NCBI RefSeq assembly: GCF_001895205.1
Contig: NZ_BDJF01000025.1
Coordinates: 62,001 to 126,000 of the forward strand
Reading direction: 5' to 3'
Length of the DNA stretch: 64,000 bases
From: Vibrio injensis
GTDB taxonomy: Bacteria > Pseudomonadota > Gammaproteobacteria > Enterobacterales > Vibrionaceae
In this document: positions 1 to 9,973 of the stretch, in pieces
How positions within the stretch are numbered: the first letter of the stretch is position 1
Layout: each line of letters starts with the position of its first letter
Made by a program: the position numbers and the translations under genes
Notes under the pieces: generated by a model
Seen by the model: the letters and a program-made list of their open reading frames with translations, nothing else
Databases searched by the model: none
Told to the model about the DNA's origin: nothing

Positions 1-793
1 ACGTATCGGCTTCAGATTCTACGGCTCCGGTCAGGGGGTAGCAGCCGAGAGTTCGGAACCGAACTCGCTTGTATTGAACCTCTTCACCCGGTTGTAATGG
101 CATCCGCTGATCATCGACCATAATCAACATGCCATCTCGTTCAACCACTGGGCGAATATCAGCCAAATACAGCGGCACAATATCGATATTTTCTAGATAG
201 ATGTATTGCCAAATATCCAATTCCGTCCAGTTCGATAAAGGGAATACGCGAATGCTTTCCCCTTTATTAATTTGTCCGTTATAGGTTTTCCATAGCTCTG
301 GACGTTGGTTTTTCGGATCCCACGTATGGTTTTGATCACGAAACGAATAGACCCGCTCTTTGGCTCGAGATTTTTCTTCATCACGACGCGCACCACCAAA
401 AGCGGCATCAAACCCATAGTGATTGAGAGCTTGTTTCAATCCTTGGGTTTTCATGATATCGGTGTGTTTTGAGGAGCCATGCACAAAGGGATTAATCCCC
501 ATCGCCAATCCTTCTGGGTTTTTATGTACCAAAAGTTCAAAACCATACTTTTCAGCTGCCGCATCACGAAACTCGATCATCTCGCGAAATTTCCAATCCG
601 TATCCACATGCAGTAAAGGAAAAGGAATTTTTCCCGGATAAAACGCTTTGCGAGCCAGATGCAACATCACGGAGGAGTCTTTACCTATCGAGTACATCAT
701 CACTGGGTTCGCAAATTCTGCCGCCACCTCACGAAGAATATGAATACTCTCCGCTTCAAGTTGCTGTAAATGGGTTAAACGTTGTGGATCCAT
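1..793 (-). CDS. cysD: Sulfate adenylyltransferase subunit 2 (small subunit), 3' end cut by window edge
   Basis: With CysN this cytoplasmic subunit converts sulfate and ATP to adenylyl sulfate, the first step of assimilatory sulfate reduction. The window shows 264 codons; the family has about 300, so roughly 40 C-terminal residues lie outside. The PP-loop ATP site SIGKDSS is at residues 35-41, and the last visible residues, [10 protein letters not shown], match the conserved segment near the CysD C terminus. The ATG at 793 is preceded by AAGGAAA ten bases upstream and gives the typical MDPQRLTHL start. It lies 69 nt downstream of cobA on the same strand, so cobA-cysD is probably an operon that couples siroheme synthesis (cofactor of sulfite reductase) to sulfate activation; cysN would be expected just beyond the edge. 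Confidence 0.95.
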   Translation of the reverse strand, partial: MDPQRLTHLQQLEAESIHILREVAAEFANPVMMYSIGKDSSVMLHLARKAFYPGKIPFPLLHVDTDWKFREMIEFRDAAAEKYGFELLVHKNPEGLAMGINPFVHGSSKHTDIMKTQGLKQALNHYGFDAAFGGARRDEEKSRAKERVYSFRDQNHTWDPKNQRPELWKTYNGQINKGESIRVFPLSNWTELDIWQYIYLENIDIVPLYLADIRPVVERDGMLIMVDDQRMPLQPGEEVQYKRVRFRTLGCYPLTGAVESEADT

Positions 794-862
794 TCTGTCG
801 GTTTCCTTTTCGCTGCCTTGTCATTATCTCGAACAAGAAAATGGCAAGAGTAAAATAATCAA

Positions 863-1744
863 TTAGGCATAGTGGTAGTGGGTGGGACGCTCAGTTTGCT
901 CGCCAAACCAAGCCAATTTATCGGCTAACGCGACCACCTCACCAATCACAATTAAGGCCGGTGATTGCGCTTGAGTCGCTAATTGGGGTAAATCTTGCAA
1001 AACGCCTCGAAATACTTTTTGGGCTTGCTGAGTACCTCGCTCAATTATCGCAATTGGCGTCGAGGCATGGCGTCCATGTAAGAGGAGTTGCTGAGTGATC
1101 ATCGTGGCGTTCATCAACCCCATATAAATAACTAAGGTTTGATGACCACGCGCTAAGGTCGGCCACTCCATCTCATCAATAGTGTCGTTTTTTAAATGTC
1201 CGGTGATAAATAAAGCCGACTGCGCATAATCACGGTGAGTTAATGGAATACCAGCGTACGCCGTCGCTCCAGCCGCAGCAGTAATGCCAGGGATCACTTG
1301 AAATGGAATGCCAGCATCCGCTAACACTTCCAGCTCTTCCCCACCACGGCCAAACATAAAAGGATCACCGCCTTTTATCCTCACCACGCGATGCCCCAAT
1401 TGGGCAAAATCCACCAGCAGTTGATTAGTTTTTTCTTGCGGAACACTATGATGACCGGCACGTTTACCCACACAGACCAAAATCGTTTTGCTGGGGATCA
1501 ACGCCATAATGTCTTCTGAAACTAAATAGTCATAGAGCACAACATCCGCTTGTTGTAGATAGTTGAGTGCTTTAACCGTCAGCAATTCAGGATCGCCAGG
1601 ACCAGCACCAACTAATGCGACTTCTCCGGTGCGTAATTGGCTACGCGATAAGCGGGTATAGGAGTTCGAAATTCCCCCTCCATCTAATGCTACTAGCGTT
1701 GCTTGATGCGCTTTTTTCGTCGTAACGCTTTGTAAACCCGCCAT
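863..1744 (-). CDS. cobA: Uroporphyrinogen-III C-methyltransferase (SUMT)
   Basis: Transfers two methyl groups from S-adenosylmethionine to uroporphyrinogen III to give precorrin-2, the branch-point to siroheme. The protein has 293 residues. The methyltransferase core begins with [11 protein letters not shown] at residues 46-56 and contains the [14 protein letters not shown] motif near residue 125; both are hallmarks of the SUMT family. About 38 residues precede the core, longer than the stand-alone enzymes need; the segment shows no recognisable domain. The ATG at 1744 has AGGA upstream at suitable spacing, so the extension appears to be translated, although an internal start cannot be excluded. 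It is the first gene of a probable cobA-cysD operon and is divergent from cpdB across about 250 bp. Confidence 0.93.
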   Translation of the reverse strand: MAGLQSVTTKKAHQATLVALDGGGISNSYTRLSRSQLRTGEVALVGAGPGDPELLTVKALNYLQQADVVLYDYLVSEDIMALIPSKTILVCVGKRAGHHSVPQEKTNQLLVDFAQLGHRVVRIKGGDPFMFGRGGEELEVLADAGIPFQVIPGITAAAGATAYAGIPLTHRDYAQSALFITGHLKNDTIDEMEWPTLARGHQTLVIYMGLMNATMITQQLLLHGRHASTPIAIIERGTQQAQKVFRGVLQDLPQLATQAQSPALIVIGEVVALADKLAWFGEQTERPTHYHYA

Positions 1745-2000
1745 CGTTGTTATCCTTAACTCAAATTGATGGCTTTATTATGAGTGGTAGATGTTATTGC
1801 TCGAAATTCTAAAATTTCATTTTTTATACTAAAAGCTGATAAGCAATCGTCAGCCTTGCTTTGCAATAGCAAAAGCTTCTGAATAACTCACACTTTGTGA
1901 TGTTCAGTCCGACACATTGCATCACAATTTGTTACATTCACCGCTATTGCTAACGAGGAAAGCCAAACAAGCAATCCCGATAATCAACAGGAAATGACCT

Positions 2001-3962
2001 ATGCACTCAAAACATCACTCCTTAGCCATCGCTGTGTTAGCGGGTCTTTTAAGCATGGCGGGGCCAGCAATGGCGGAAACACTCCAACTGAGAATCATTG
2101 AAACCACCGATATTCATACCAACTTGATGGATTATGATTACTACAAAGATATGCCATCGAAACAATTGGGATTGGCTCGTGCAGCAAGCTTAGTTAAACA
2201 AGCTCAGCAAGAAGTCACCAACTCTGTTCTGGTGGATAATGGTGATTTATTGCAAGGTAGCCCTATGGGTGACTATATGGCGGCAAAAGGCATCACTCCA
2301 GGCGAGATTCACCCGGCTTATAAAGCAATGAATCAACTCGGCTACGATGTGGGTAATATTGGTAACCATGAGTTTAATTACGGTTTAGATTTTCTCCAGC
2401 AGGCGATTAAAGGAGCGGACTTTCCTTACATTAATGCCAATGTATTTGATCAATACACAGGCGAGCACTATTTCCAACCCTATTTGATTAAGCCTCATAC
2501 TTTTATCGATCAAAATGGCCAAGAGCAGATTGTCAAGGTTGGTTACATTGGCTTTGTCCCTCCGCAAATCATGGTCTGGGATAAGAAAAATCTTGCAGGC
2601 AAAGTGTTTGCCAAAGACATTAAGCAAACCGCAGAAACGCTCATCCCCCAGATGAAAAAGCAAGGTGCAGAGGTGATCATTGCGATCCCTCATTCAGGGA
2701 TCTCGACCGATCCTTATCAAGCTGGGGCAGAAAATTCGGTGTATTATCTCACTCAAGTCAAAGGCATTGATGCCATCGCCTTTGGACACTCACACGCGGT
2801 ATTCCCAAGTGCCGACTACGCGAACTTACCGGGTGCAGATATCAGTCAAGGTACCATCAATGGCATTCCTGCGGTGATGCCCGGTCGTTGGGGCAGCCAT
2901 GTCGGCGTGATGGATTTAACCTTAAAAAATGAAAATGGCCAATGGCAAGTGGTCAATGGACGCGCAGAAGATCGGCCAATTTTCGATCGTAAAACTCAAC
3001 AAGCACTGGTTTCAGCAGATAAAAACATCGTCAAAGCCTTAGCCAAAGACCATCAAGCAACGCGAGAATTTGTTAATCAACCTATCGGTAAAGCCGATGA
3101 TGTGATGTACAGTTTCTTAGCCCTAGTGCAAGACGACCCAACGGTGCAGATTGTTAACTTAGCCCAAAAAGACTATGTCGAGCAATTTATTCAAGGCGAC
3201 GCTAATCTGGCAGGATTACCCGTTTTATCAGCAGCTGCCCCTTTTAAAGTCGGAGGTCGTAAAGATGATCCTAATGGCTTTACTGAAGTCGAAGCTGGAC
3301 AACTGACCTTCCGTAATGCCGCCGATCTGTATCTTTATCCTAATACACTGGTGGCACTGAAAATGACCGGTAAGGAGGTCAAAGAGTGGTTGGAATGCAG
3401 CGCAGGCCAGTTTAACCAAATTGATCCACAGAGTGAGGCCCCGCAAAGCCTAATTAATTGGCAGGGTTTCCGTACTTATAATTTTGATGTCATCGATGGC
3501 GTCAATTATCAAATTGATGTCACACAACCGGCGAAATACGACGGTGACTGTAAACTTATCAACAAAGAGGCTGAACGTATAGTTGGCTTGACTTATCAAG
3601 GTCAACCACTGGATCTTAAACAAACGTTTTTAGTCGCGACCAACAACTATCGTGCTTACAGCAATAAATTTGCTGGTACGGGCAGTGAGTTTGTTGCCTT
3701 TGATTCGCCAGATGAAAACCGCACCGTGGTAGCAAGCTATATTTCTCGCATTAGCGCAGAACAAGGCCATGTTACCCCTAGTGCTGACAACAACTGGTCA
3801 TTTGCGCCTATCAAAACCGATACTCGCTTAGATGTGCGTTTTGAAACCTCGCCTAGTGAAAAAGCGGCACAATTTATTGAGGCCAAAGGCCAGTATCCCA
3901 TGCAAAAAGTGGCTAACGACTCACTCGGCTTTGCCATTTATCGCATTGACCTGACTCAATAA
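2001..3962 (+). CDS. cpdB: 2',3'-cyclic-nucleotide 2'-phosphodiesterase / 3'-nucleotidase, periplasmic
   Basis: Bifunctional periplasmic enzyme that opens 2',3'-cyclic nucleotides and dephosphorylates 3'-nucleotides, so RNA breakdown products can be scavenged. It has 653 residues, the usual family size. Residues 1-25 form a signal peptide ending AMA|ET. The calcineurin-like metallophosphatase metal ligands are visible: TTDIHTN (D37, H39), DNGDLLQG near 80, GNHEFNYG near 121 and GHSHAVFP near 260; the C-terminal half is the 5'-nucleotidase substrate-binding domain. The ATG at 2001 has AGGA eight bases upstream. It is monocistronic, divergent from cobA and convergent with dbpA. No clear CRP or PhoB operator was found in the upstream 250 bp. 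Confidence 0.95.
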   Translation: MHSKHHSLAIAVLAGLLSMAGPAMAETLQLRIIETTDIHTNLMDYDYYKDMPSKQLGLARAASLVKQAQQEVTNSVLVDNGDLLQGSPMGDYMAAKGITPGEIHPAYKAMNQLGYDVGNIGNHEFNYGLDFLQQAIKGADFPYINANVFDQYTGEHYFQPYLIKPHTFIDQNGQEQIVKVGYIGFVPPQIMVWDKKNLAGKVFAKDIKQTAETLIPQMKKQGAEVIIAIPHSGISTDPYQAGAENSVYYLTQVKGIDAIAFGHSHAVFPSADYANLPGADISQGTINGIPAVMPGRWGSHVGVMDLTLKNENGQWQVVNGRAEDRPIFDRKTQQALVSADKNIVKALAKDHQATREFVNQPIGKADDVMYSFLALVQDDPTVQIVNLAQKDYVEQFIQGDANLAGLPVLSAAAPFKVGGRKDDPNGFTEVEAGQLTFRNAADLYLYPNTLVALKMTGKEVKEWLECSAGQFNQIDPQSEAPQSLINWQGFRTYNFDVIDGVNYQIDVTQPAKYDGDCKLINKEAERIVGLTYQGQPLDLKQTFLVATNNYRAYSNKFAGTGSEFVAFDSPDENRTVVASYISRISAEQGHVTPSADNNWSFAPIKTDTRLDVRFETSPSEKAAQFIEAKGQYPMQKVANDSLGFAIYRIDLTQ

Positions 3963-3976
3963 GTTTTTCATTGTTG

Positions 3977-4069
3977 ACTCATGCATCGAATGATTAGCTG
4001 CATGAGTATGATGATTTAGCACTTTGAGTAGCTAAGAAAATCAAAAGCCAGCGAACAAACGCTGGCTTT
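3977..4069. terminator. Two hairpins between convergent cpdB and dbpA
   Basis: A 9-bp stem ACTCATGCA / TGCATGAGT spans 3977-4007, and a perfect 10-bp stem AAAGCCAGCG / CGCTGGCTTT spans 4044-4069. The second has A/T on both flanks and can act as a terminator in both directions, which fits the tail-to-tail arrangement of cpdB and dbpA. Confidence 0.7.
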
Positions 4070-4094
4070 ATCACAACATGGCGCCGGGTTGGTT

Positions 4095-5480
4095 TTATTT
4101 CAATAAACGAGCACGAAATTGACGGCCTTTCATTTTGCCGGTTTCCATTTTCTTCAGCGCTCGCTTAGCCACCGATTTATGCACAGCAACGTAAGCACGC
4201 ATTGGCAGAACATTAATCTTACCAACGAACTGGCCATCAATCCCATCATCACTGGTTAAAGCACCTAAAATATCACCCGGACGAACTTTTTGTTTTTTAC
4301 CACCATCGATCTGGATCGTTACCATCTTGGCTTGATAAGGCGTAGTGTTCTGCCCACTCATATTTGGCAATTGAGCAGGCTCAATGGGCATATCCATATA
4401 TTCATCTATCATCGCTACGCGATGCATCTCATTGTCGCTAAAGAAACTGATCACTAGTCCTTGACTGCCAGCGCGCCCCGTACGGCCTATACGATGAACG
4501 TGCACTTCAGGGTCACGGGACAACTCAAAGTTAAACACCGCATCTAAGTTATCCACATCCAGCCCACGAGCAGCAACGTCGGTAGCGACCAAAATCGAGA
4601 TACTTTTATTAGCAAACTGCACCAAGGCTTGGTCACGATCGCGCTGCTCTAAATCACCGTGCAGCTCAATCACGCTGAAGCCTTTATGCTTTAACTGCTC
4701 GGCAACATGGGTCACTTCCCTTTTGGTATTACAAAATACCACCGCTGATTCTGGTTGATGATGTAATAGCAACTGGGCTAAGGCATTATCACGCGCCTCC
4801 GCACCTTCCAGTTTATAAAAGTACTGTTGAATCGTCGTTGAAGCGTGGGTGGATTCTACTTTAACCATTTCTGGATTACGCATGATCCGCTCAGCCACCT
4901 GCTTGATTTGAGCAGGAAAAGTGGCACTGAATAGTAAGGTTTGTCTGACTGTTGGCGCTTGAGCAATAATCGCATCTAACGCATATTGAAAACCCATCTC
5001 TAACATTCGGTCTGCTTCATCGAGTACTAAAGTATTCAGCTCGGAAAGATCAATCCGTCCTTTTTCAAGATGATCCAAAATACGCCCTGGTGTACCAACC
5101 AAAATATGCGCGCCATGCTCTAATGAACCGATTTGCGGCCCCATCGGCATACCGCCACATAAAGTAAGAATTTTAATATTGTGGATGGCGCGACCTAAAG
5201 TGCGGATTTCCGTCGCTACTTGGTCAGCCAGCTCACGAGTAGGACAGAGCACGAGCGCTTGCACGCGAAAGCGTTTGACATCAAGATTGGATAAAACACC
5301 TAATCCAAAAGCGGCCGTTTTCCCTGAGCCTGTCTTTCCTTGGCCGATAACATCCTTGCCCGCTAAAATGGTAGGTAGGCTTAATGCTTGAATGGGAGTC
5401 ATTTGGGTATATCCCAAAGTATCAAGGTTAGAAAGCAGTTCAGGCTTTAGTGGTACGGTCGAAAATGCACAATTACTCAA
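4095..5480 (-). CDS. dbpA: ATP-dependent RNA helicase DbpA (DEAD box)
   Basis: DEAD-box helicase that acts in late assembly of the 50S subunit by binding hairpin 92 of 23S rRNA. The 461-residue protein shows the ordered motifs: Q-motif TPIQ near 28, Walker A GKTGSGKT at 48-55, PTREL, TPGRIL, DEAD, SAT, and HRIGRTGRAG in the second RecA domain. What separates it from other DEAD-box proteins is the C-terminal RNA-binding domain, with the run IDGGKKQKVRPGDILGALT and a following VGKI segment, typical of DbpA. The gene is convergent with cpdB. Its upstream region carries a palindromic intergenic repeat (5562-5675), so its promoter is probably between that repeat and position 5480. Confidence 0.94.
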   Translation of the reverse strand: MSNCAFSTVPLKPELLSNLDTLGYTQMTPIQALSLPTILAGKDVIGQGKTGSGKTAAFGLGVLSNLDVKRFRVQALVLCPTRELADQVATEIRTLGRAIHNIKILTLCGGMPMGPQIGSLEHGAHILVGTPGRILDHLEKGRIDLSELNTLVLDEADRMLEMGFQYALDAIIAQAPTVRQTLLFSATFPAQIKQVAERIMRNPEMVKVESTHASTTIQQYFYKLEGAEARDNALAQLLLHHQPESAVVFCNTKREVTHVAEQLKHKGFSVIELHGDLEQRDRDQALVQFANKSISILVATDVAARGLDVDNLDAVFNFELSRDPEVHVHRIGRTGRAGSQGLVISFFSDNEMHRVAMIDEYMDMPIEPAQLPNMSGQNTTPYQAKMVTIQIDGGKKQKVRPGDILGALTSDDGIDGQFVGKINVLPMRAYVAVHKSVAKRALKKMETGKMKGRQFRARLLK

Positions 5481-5561
5481 GGGGTGTCCTTTGGTTAGAC
5501 GAAATTAAACGTCCATTATCGTTATTTAACTTCGTGTGGCTAGTGAATATTTAATGATCGG

Positions 5562-5675
5562 TACCCAAACAACTTGGAGTTGCAGGTAGGCAGTAAGTGA
5601 ATTCATCCCCATGAGCATAGACAGACTCTGTCATTGGCGACCTCCCCTCCCTGCAGCTTCAATTAGGGAGGAGAT
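5562..5675. repeat. Palindromic intergenic repeat, copy 1
   Basis: A roughly 114-bp element begins TACCCAAACAACTTGGAGTT and ends with the near-complement CTGCAGCTTCAATTAGGGAG plus GAGATA, so its ends pair as an imperfect inverted repeat. It contains the internal run CCCCATGAGCATAGA, which recurs in copy 2 at 46379-46501. It sits in the 289-bp gap between the divergent dbpA and elaA genes and has no coding potential. From memory, similar elements are scattered between genes in vibrios; that recollection was not checked against a database. Confidence 0.72.
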
Positions 5676-5769
5676 AGAGGTGAAATTCTTCGTCAACTTT
5701 AACCTTTGTTAATGAATCCTATTCTTAAGCTTGCTACAGTCATCTTTTCATTTTTAAAGGAAAATTACG

Positions 5770-6222
5770 ATGATCACTTGGCAATGCCTTCCCTTTACAG
5801 GTTTAACCACTCACCAACTGTATGAATTACTCAAACTACGAGTGGATGTATTTGTCGTCGAACAAGCCTGCGCTTACCCAGAGCTCGATAGTAAAGACGT
5901 TCAACCTGGCGTATGGCATTTATTAGGCTATCAAGATCAGTCCTTGATTGCTTATGCGAGACTGCTGGCTCCTGGAATCAGTTATCCTTCAGTCAGCATT
6001 GGCCGAGTCGCCACTCAACAGCAAGCTAGGGGTAACGGCCTCGGACGTCAATTACTAGAACAAGCATTGGCCGAGTGCCAACATCAATGGCCAGATAAGG
6101 ACATAGAAATCGGCGCACAACATTATTTGGCGAGTTTTTATCAAGGATATGGCTTTCAACCGACCTCGGCCGTCTACTTAGAAGATGGTATTCCTCATAT
6201 TGATATGCGGTTAGAAAAATAG
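5770..6222 (+). CDS. elaA: GNAT-family acetyltransferase, ElaA type
   Basis: A 150-residue protein with the GNAT fold. The acetyl-CoA binding motif A is visible as QQARGNGLGRQLL near residues 83-95, after the beta-strand VSIGRVAT, and a C-terminal YQGYGFQP element is also typical. The opening WQCLPFTGLTTHQLYELLKLRVDVFVVEQ region is characteristic of the ElaA subfamily, whose physiological substrate is not settled. AAAGGA precedes the ATG at a good distance. It is convergent with oapA, whose stop codon lies 19 nt away, and no separate strong terminator was seen between them. Confidence 0.88.
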   Translation: MITWQCLPFTGLTTHQLYELLKLRVDVFVVEQACAYPELDSKDVQPGVWHLLGYQDQSLIAYARLLAPGISYPSVSIGRVATQQQARGNGLGRQLLEQALAECQHQWPDKDIEIGAQHYLASFYQGYGFQPTSAVYLEDGIPHIDMRLEK

Positions 6223-6240
6223 CGTGTTTATCGCTCCTAA

Positions 6241-6870
6241 TTACTGGCTGCGTCCGAAACCACCATCCGATAGTCGGAAAAACATTACTGATTGATTATT
6301 ACGTTCTAACTGCAAAATATCCAGTTGCCCATCTGCGGCCAGCTTAAAACGGATTCGTTGCCCTTGCTGTATTTGACTCAAGGGCTTATCACTACCTTCA
6401 ATCCTCACTAATGCGTTGAGATCAGCTAAGGGTAACTGATTGCTTCTAAACACTTGCGACAAGGTATCACCTTGTTTAACGATATATTCTTGCCAAATCT
6501 TTTCCTGAGGAGCAGCCAGAGTTGTGACCGTTGTGGCTTGTTCGACACGTTGCTCACTTAGCCCTTGGGTATTCACCGGAATGGATACTCGAGTGCTCGC
6601 TGGCGCAGAAACACGAGTTGGAGCATCTTCTTTAGATGAGAAAGGGTAAATCAACAACAAGACAAATAAAGGAATCAAAACCATTAACGCTCGTTGATGA
6701 TAAACAGGGAGCTGTGCCCAAAATGCTTTTATACTCTGCCAGATAGGATGCTGAGTAAGCCGCTTAGCATAAGATCGCCAATCAATAGCCGCCCACTGCT
6801 GCAAAAATTGCCGTGCCATCTGCTTCAGAGAAGAAGATGTTTGTTGCTTTTTTCTGTGTCGACGATTCAT
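6241..6870 (-). CDS. oapA: OapA-family LysM-like membrane protein
   Basis: A 209-residue envelope protein related to opacity-associated protein A. Residues 1-60 are basic and cytoplasmic, residues 61-76 form one membrane segment (ALMVLIPLFVLLLIY), a Ser/Thr/Pro-rich linker follows, and residues about 128-205 form the LysM-like domain with YIVKQGDTLSQVF. The topology suggests a single-pass inner membrane protein with a periplasmic domain that could bind peptidoglycan. The family name comes from colony opacity and colonisation work in Haemophilus; its role in vibrios is inferred only. It is divergent from fklB and has a recognisable promoter with a palindrome overlapping the -10 box. Confidence 0.85.
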   Translation of the reverse strand: MNRRHRKKQQTSSSLKQMARQFLQQWAAIDWRSYAKRLTQHPIWQSIKAFWAQLPVYHQRALMVLIPLFVLLLIYPFSSKEDAPTRVSAPASTRVSIPVNTQGLSEQRVEQATTVTTLAAPQEKIWQEYIVKQGDTLSQVFRSNQLPLADLNALVRIEGSDKPLSQIQQGQRIRFKLAADGQLDILQLERNNQSVMFFRLSDGGFGRSQ

Positions 6871-6910
6871 TTTTATCCGCCCTTCATTGACTTGGTACAG
6901 TATAAAAATT

Positions 6911-6950
6911 CATGCTCTAAGAGTATAGAGCATGACCCTGCTTCAACCAA
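6911..6950 (-). promoter_or_regulatory. Putative oapA promoter with overlapping palindrome
   Basis: Read on the minus strand, TTGGTT (6950-6945) and TATACT (6927-6922) are separated by 17 bp, a plausible sigma-70 promoter. A perfect 9-bp inverted repeat, CATGCTCTA / TAGAGCATG, spans 6911-6934 with a 6-bp spacer and includes the -10 box. A transcription start would fall inside the palindrome, so it could be an operator or a hairpin at the 5' end of the mRNA. No known regulator consensus was recognised. Confidence 0.5.
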
Positions 6951-7100
6951 AGGTTGACACAATCTTGAAGATTAAAGCTCGAAGTCTCGATCTGAATCAC
7001 ACCTTGGCACCTTTATAACATGAATGCTCGCCAAACATTTCATCATAGCGCTGAAGCTGGTATTCTGTGGGCTTTATTTTTGTGACAAAGAGTGACGTGT

Positions 7101-7721
7101 ATGTCTGACGTAAAATTTGAAACTGTAGAACAAAAAGCCAGCTACGGCATTGGTCTACAAATGGGCCAGCAACTAGCGGGAAGTGGTCTTGAAGGGCTAA
7201 ATGTGGATGCGATTGCTGCAGGTATCGCGACAGCGCTTGTCGGTGATATGCCAGCAATCGAAATCGATGAAATTAACCAAGCCTTACAAGCCATGCATAT
7301 GCGCGCTGAAGAGGCGATGCAAGCTGCCGCTAAAGTTGCCGCTGCAGAAGGTGAAACATTCCTTAAAGATAACGCTCTACGCTCAGAAGTTACCGTGCTT
7401 GACTCAGGCTTACAGTATGAAGTGATCACTCAAGGTTCTGGTGAAATTCCAACTTCTGATAAATCTGTCCGTGTCCATTATCATGGTGAACTGACGGATG
7501 GTACCGTTTTCGATAGCTCTGTTTCTCGTGGCCAACCTGCTGAATTCCCAGTGACTGGTGTTATCAAAGGCTGGGTAGAAGCATTACAGTTGATGCCAGT
7601 GGGATCGAAGTGGAAACTGTATATTCCACACGATCTCGCTTATGGTGAACGCGGCGCTGGCGCAGCAATTCCACCCTTTGCCGCACTCGTGTTTGAAGTA
7701 GAATTGCTTGATATTCTTTAA
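7101..7721 (+). CDS. fklB: FKBP-type peptidyl-prolyl isomerase, FklB (FKBP22) type
   Basis: A 206-residue peptidyl-prolyl cis-trans isomerase. Residues 1-100 form the helical dimerisation domain with alternating Ala/Glu-rich helices. Residues about 105-206 form the FKBP catalytic domain, with [28 protein letters not shown] and the terminal [13 protein letters not shown]...[16 protein letters not shown]. The ATG at 7101 gives the family start MSDVKFET; a GTG nine bases upstream is in frame but has no better ribosome site. No signal peptide is present, so a cytoplasmic location is expected. It is monocistronic, with a strong terminator immediately downstream. Confidence 0.93.
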   Translation: MSDVKFETVEQKASYGIGLQMGQQLAGSGLEGLNVDAIAAGIATALVGDMPAIEIDEINQALQAMHMRAEEAMQAAAKVAAAEGETFLKDNALRSEVTVLDSGLQYEVITQGSGEIPTSDKSVRVHYHGELTDGTVFDSSVSRGQPAEFPVTGVIKGWVEALQLMPVGSKWKLYIPHDLAYGERGAGAAIPPFAALVFEVELLDIL

Positions 7722-7743
7722 TCATCATTAATACGCTATTGTT

Positions 7744-7770
7744 AAGCGGTGCAATGCACCGCTTTTTTTA
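7744..7770 (+). terminator. Intrinsic terminator of fklB
   Basis: AAGCGGTG / CACCGCTT forms a GC-rich stem-loop followed by a run of seven T on the plus strand, about 25 nt after the fklB stop codon. Confidence 0.85.
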
Positions 7771-7898
7771 TACGAATTTTCTGAGATTAGTCATCAGGGG
7801 TAAATCATTCATCGTGCATTTGCTACACTGTTTAAAAATGTAGCATCCATTGATGGTCATAAGTTGACATCAATAATGATTTAGGGACCAATCGCATT

Positions 7899-8390
7899 AT
7901 GAACCACACTTTACTTAATACATTACTGCTCTCAACGTTACTTAGTAGCGCACCCAGCATGGCCTTCCTCAAACTTGGTGAACAGTCAAATCAAGGTCTA
8001 GCAACATTAGTTGGTAGTGGCTTATTGGAAACCAAGCAACATACCACACTGATTAACCAAGTAAAAAACCAACTCCCAATCTCAGATCAACAAGCGGGAG
8101 GAGGAGTTGCAGCATTATTAGCTCTCGCTAATAATCAATTACCACAGCAGAATCAAACTGAACTTAACACCGTGATCCCTAACCTTGGGCAACTGACTCA
8201 ATTAGGCTTATCAACAACCAACGTTTCACCATCAGCGATGACTCATCTTAAAGACGTAACGAATGTCTTCAATCAATTAGGTTTGGATGCCAATATGATC
8301 GCACAATTTACACCAATTATTATTCAATATTTAACAAGTCAGGGGGCTGGAAGCAGTTTAGTTGGTGCGTTGCAAAGTATGTGGCAATAA
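7899..8390 (+). CDS. Exported DUF2780 family protein
   Basis: A 163-residue protein of unknown function. Residues 1-22 form a signal peptide (MNHTLLNTLLLSTLLSSAPSMA). The mature part is rich in Leu, Gln, Asn and Gly and resembles the DUF2780 family of secreted proteins known from vibrios; this family call rests on general resemblance and was not searched. It carries no cysteine, so it is neither a lipoprotein nor disulfide-bonded. An imperfect repeat TGCTACA / TGTAGCA at 7821-7845, with a TGCTACACT extended -10-like sequence in its first arm, may mark the promoter. The gene is monocistronic and convergent with the end of the alpha operon. Confidence 0.65.
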   Translation: MNHTLLNTLLLSTLLSSAPSMAFLKLGEQSNQGLATLVGSGLLETKQHTTLINQVKNQLPISDQQAGGGVAALLALANNQLPQQNQTELNTVIPNLGQLTQLGLSTTNVSPSAMTHLKDVTNVFNQLGLDANMIAQFTPIIIQYLTSQGAGSSLVGALQSMWQ

Positions 8391-8501
8391 AGATAAGAAT
8401 GTCGATCACGGAATAAAAGGCAAAACAGCCAAGAAATAAAAGAATAAAATTGTCTTGTATGGTAAGTAGATCTGTCGATTAATTATTAATCACAATGCAA
8501 T

Positions 8502-8530
8502 AAAAAAGCCGAGCTAATGCTCGGCCTTTT
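8502..8530. terminator. Bidirectional terminator between the DUF2780 gene and rplQ
   Basis: A perfect 7-bp stem GCCGAGC / GCTCGGC at 8508-8525 with a 4-base loop is flanked by A6 on one side and T4 on the other. It can end both the alpha operon (minus strand, just after rplQ) and the DUF2780 transcript (plus strand). Confidence 0.85.
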
Positions 8531-8543
8531 ATTCGCGAACTGA

Positions 8544-8942
<399 letters not shown>

Positions 8943-8956
8943 CTAACTAATATCGA

Positions 8957-9949
8957 TTAATCTTCAGCGATTGACGCTGGCGGCCAGTTTTCTAGGCGCA
9001 TACCCAGAGAAAGGCCACGTGATGCAAGCACGTCTTTAATCTCAGTAAGAGATTTCTTACCAAGGTTAGGCGTTTTCAGTAGCTCAACCTCAGTGCGCTG
9101 TACTAGATCACCGATGTAGTGAATCGCTTCTGCTTTCAAACAGTTAGCAGAGCGAACTGTTAGTTCAAGATCGTCTACAGGACGCAGTAGGATCGGATCG
9201 AATTCTGGCTTCTCTTCCTTCTCCTCAGGAACGCGTACATCACGAAGATCTACGAACGCATCCAACTGTTCAGCAAGAATTGTTGCTGCACGGCGGATAG
9301 CTTCCTCAGGTTCTAGAGTACCGTTCGTTTCCATATCGATGACGAGCTTGTCTAAGTCAGTACGTTGCTCAACACGAGCAGCATCAACAGAGTAGGCAAT
9401 TTTGTCTACTGGGCTGAATGTTGCATCGACAAGCAAACGACCGATTGGACGTTCATCTTCTTCAGTATGAATACGAGCAGAAGCAGGAACATAACCACGT
9501 CCACGTTCTACTTTGATGCGCATAGCGATCTCAGCATTGTCATCAGTCAGATGACAAATAACGTGTTCAGGGTTTACGATCTCTACATCACCATCATGGG
9601 TGATGTCACCTGCAACCACAGGGCCCGAGCCTGATTTGTTTAATGTAATGAACACTTCATCTTTGTTTTCGCCTAAGCGAACAGCCAGTCCTTTCAGATT
9701 AAGAAGAATCTCAAGGATATCTTCCTGTACACCTTCTTTGGTACTGTACTCATGAAGTACGCCTTCAATTTCTACCTCTGTTACGGCACAACCCGGCATA
9801 GATGATAAAAGAATTCGGCGAAGTGCATTACCAAGAGTATGGCCGAAACCACGCTCTAATGGCTCAAGAGTTACTTTTGCGTGTGTCGTGCTGACCTGTT
9901 CGATATCAACAAGACGTGGCTTAAGAAATTCTGTTACAGAACCCTGCAT
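8957..9949 (-). CDS. rpoA: DNA-directed RNA polymerase subunit alpha
   Basis: The alpha subunit nucleates RNA polymerase assembly and contacts UP elements and activators such as CRP. It has 330 residues. The N-terminal domain (about 1-235) includes [20 protein letters not shown]; a flexible linker rich in Glu/Lys follows ([11 protein letters not shown]); the C-terminal domain (about 250-330) has the [10 protein letters not shown] and [13 protein letters not shown] segments that bind DNA and activators. It lies between rpsD and rplQ in the standard alpha operon order. Confidence 0.98.
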   Translation of the reverse strand: MQGSVTEFLKPRLVDIEQVSTTHAKVTLEPLERGFGHTLGNALRRILLSSMPGCAVTEVEIEGVLHEYSTKEGVQEDILEILLNLKGLAVRLGENKDEVFITLNKSGSGPVVAGDITHDGDVEIVNPEHVICHLTDDNAEIAMRIKVERGRGYVPASARIHTEEDERPIGRLLVDATFSPVDKIAYSVDAARVEQRTDLDKLVIDMETNGTLEPEEAIRRAATILAEQLDAFVDLRDVRVPEEKEEKPEFDPILLRPVDDLELTVRSANCLKAEAIHYIGDLVQRTEVELLKTPNLGKKSLTEIKDVLASRGLSLGMRLENWPPASIAED

Positions 9950-9973
9950 TGTGTCCTCTCTTTAGTTTAAACC

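Noticed and set aside
1745..2000. CRP or PhoB operator between cobA and cpdB
   Set aside because: TGTGA and TCACA occur but not at 6-bp spacing, and no direct-repeat Pho box is present.
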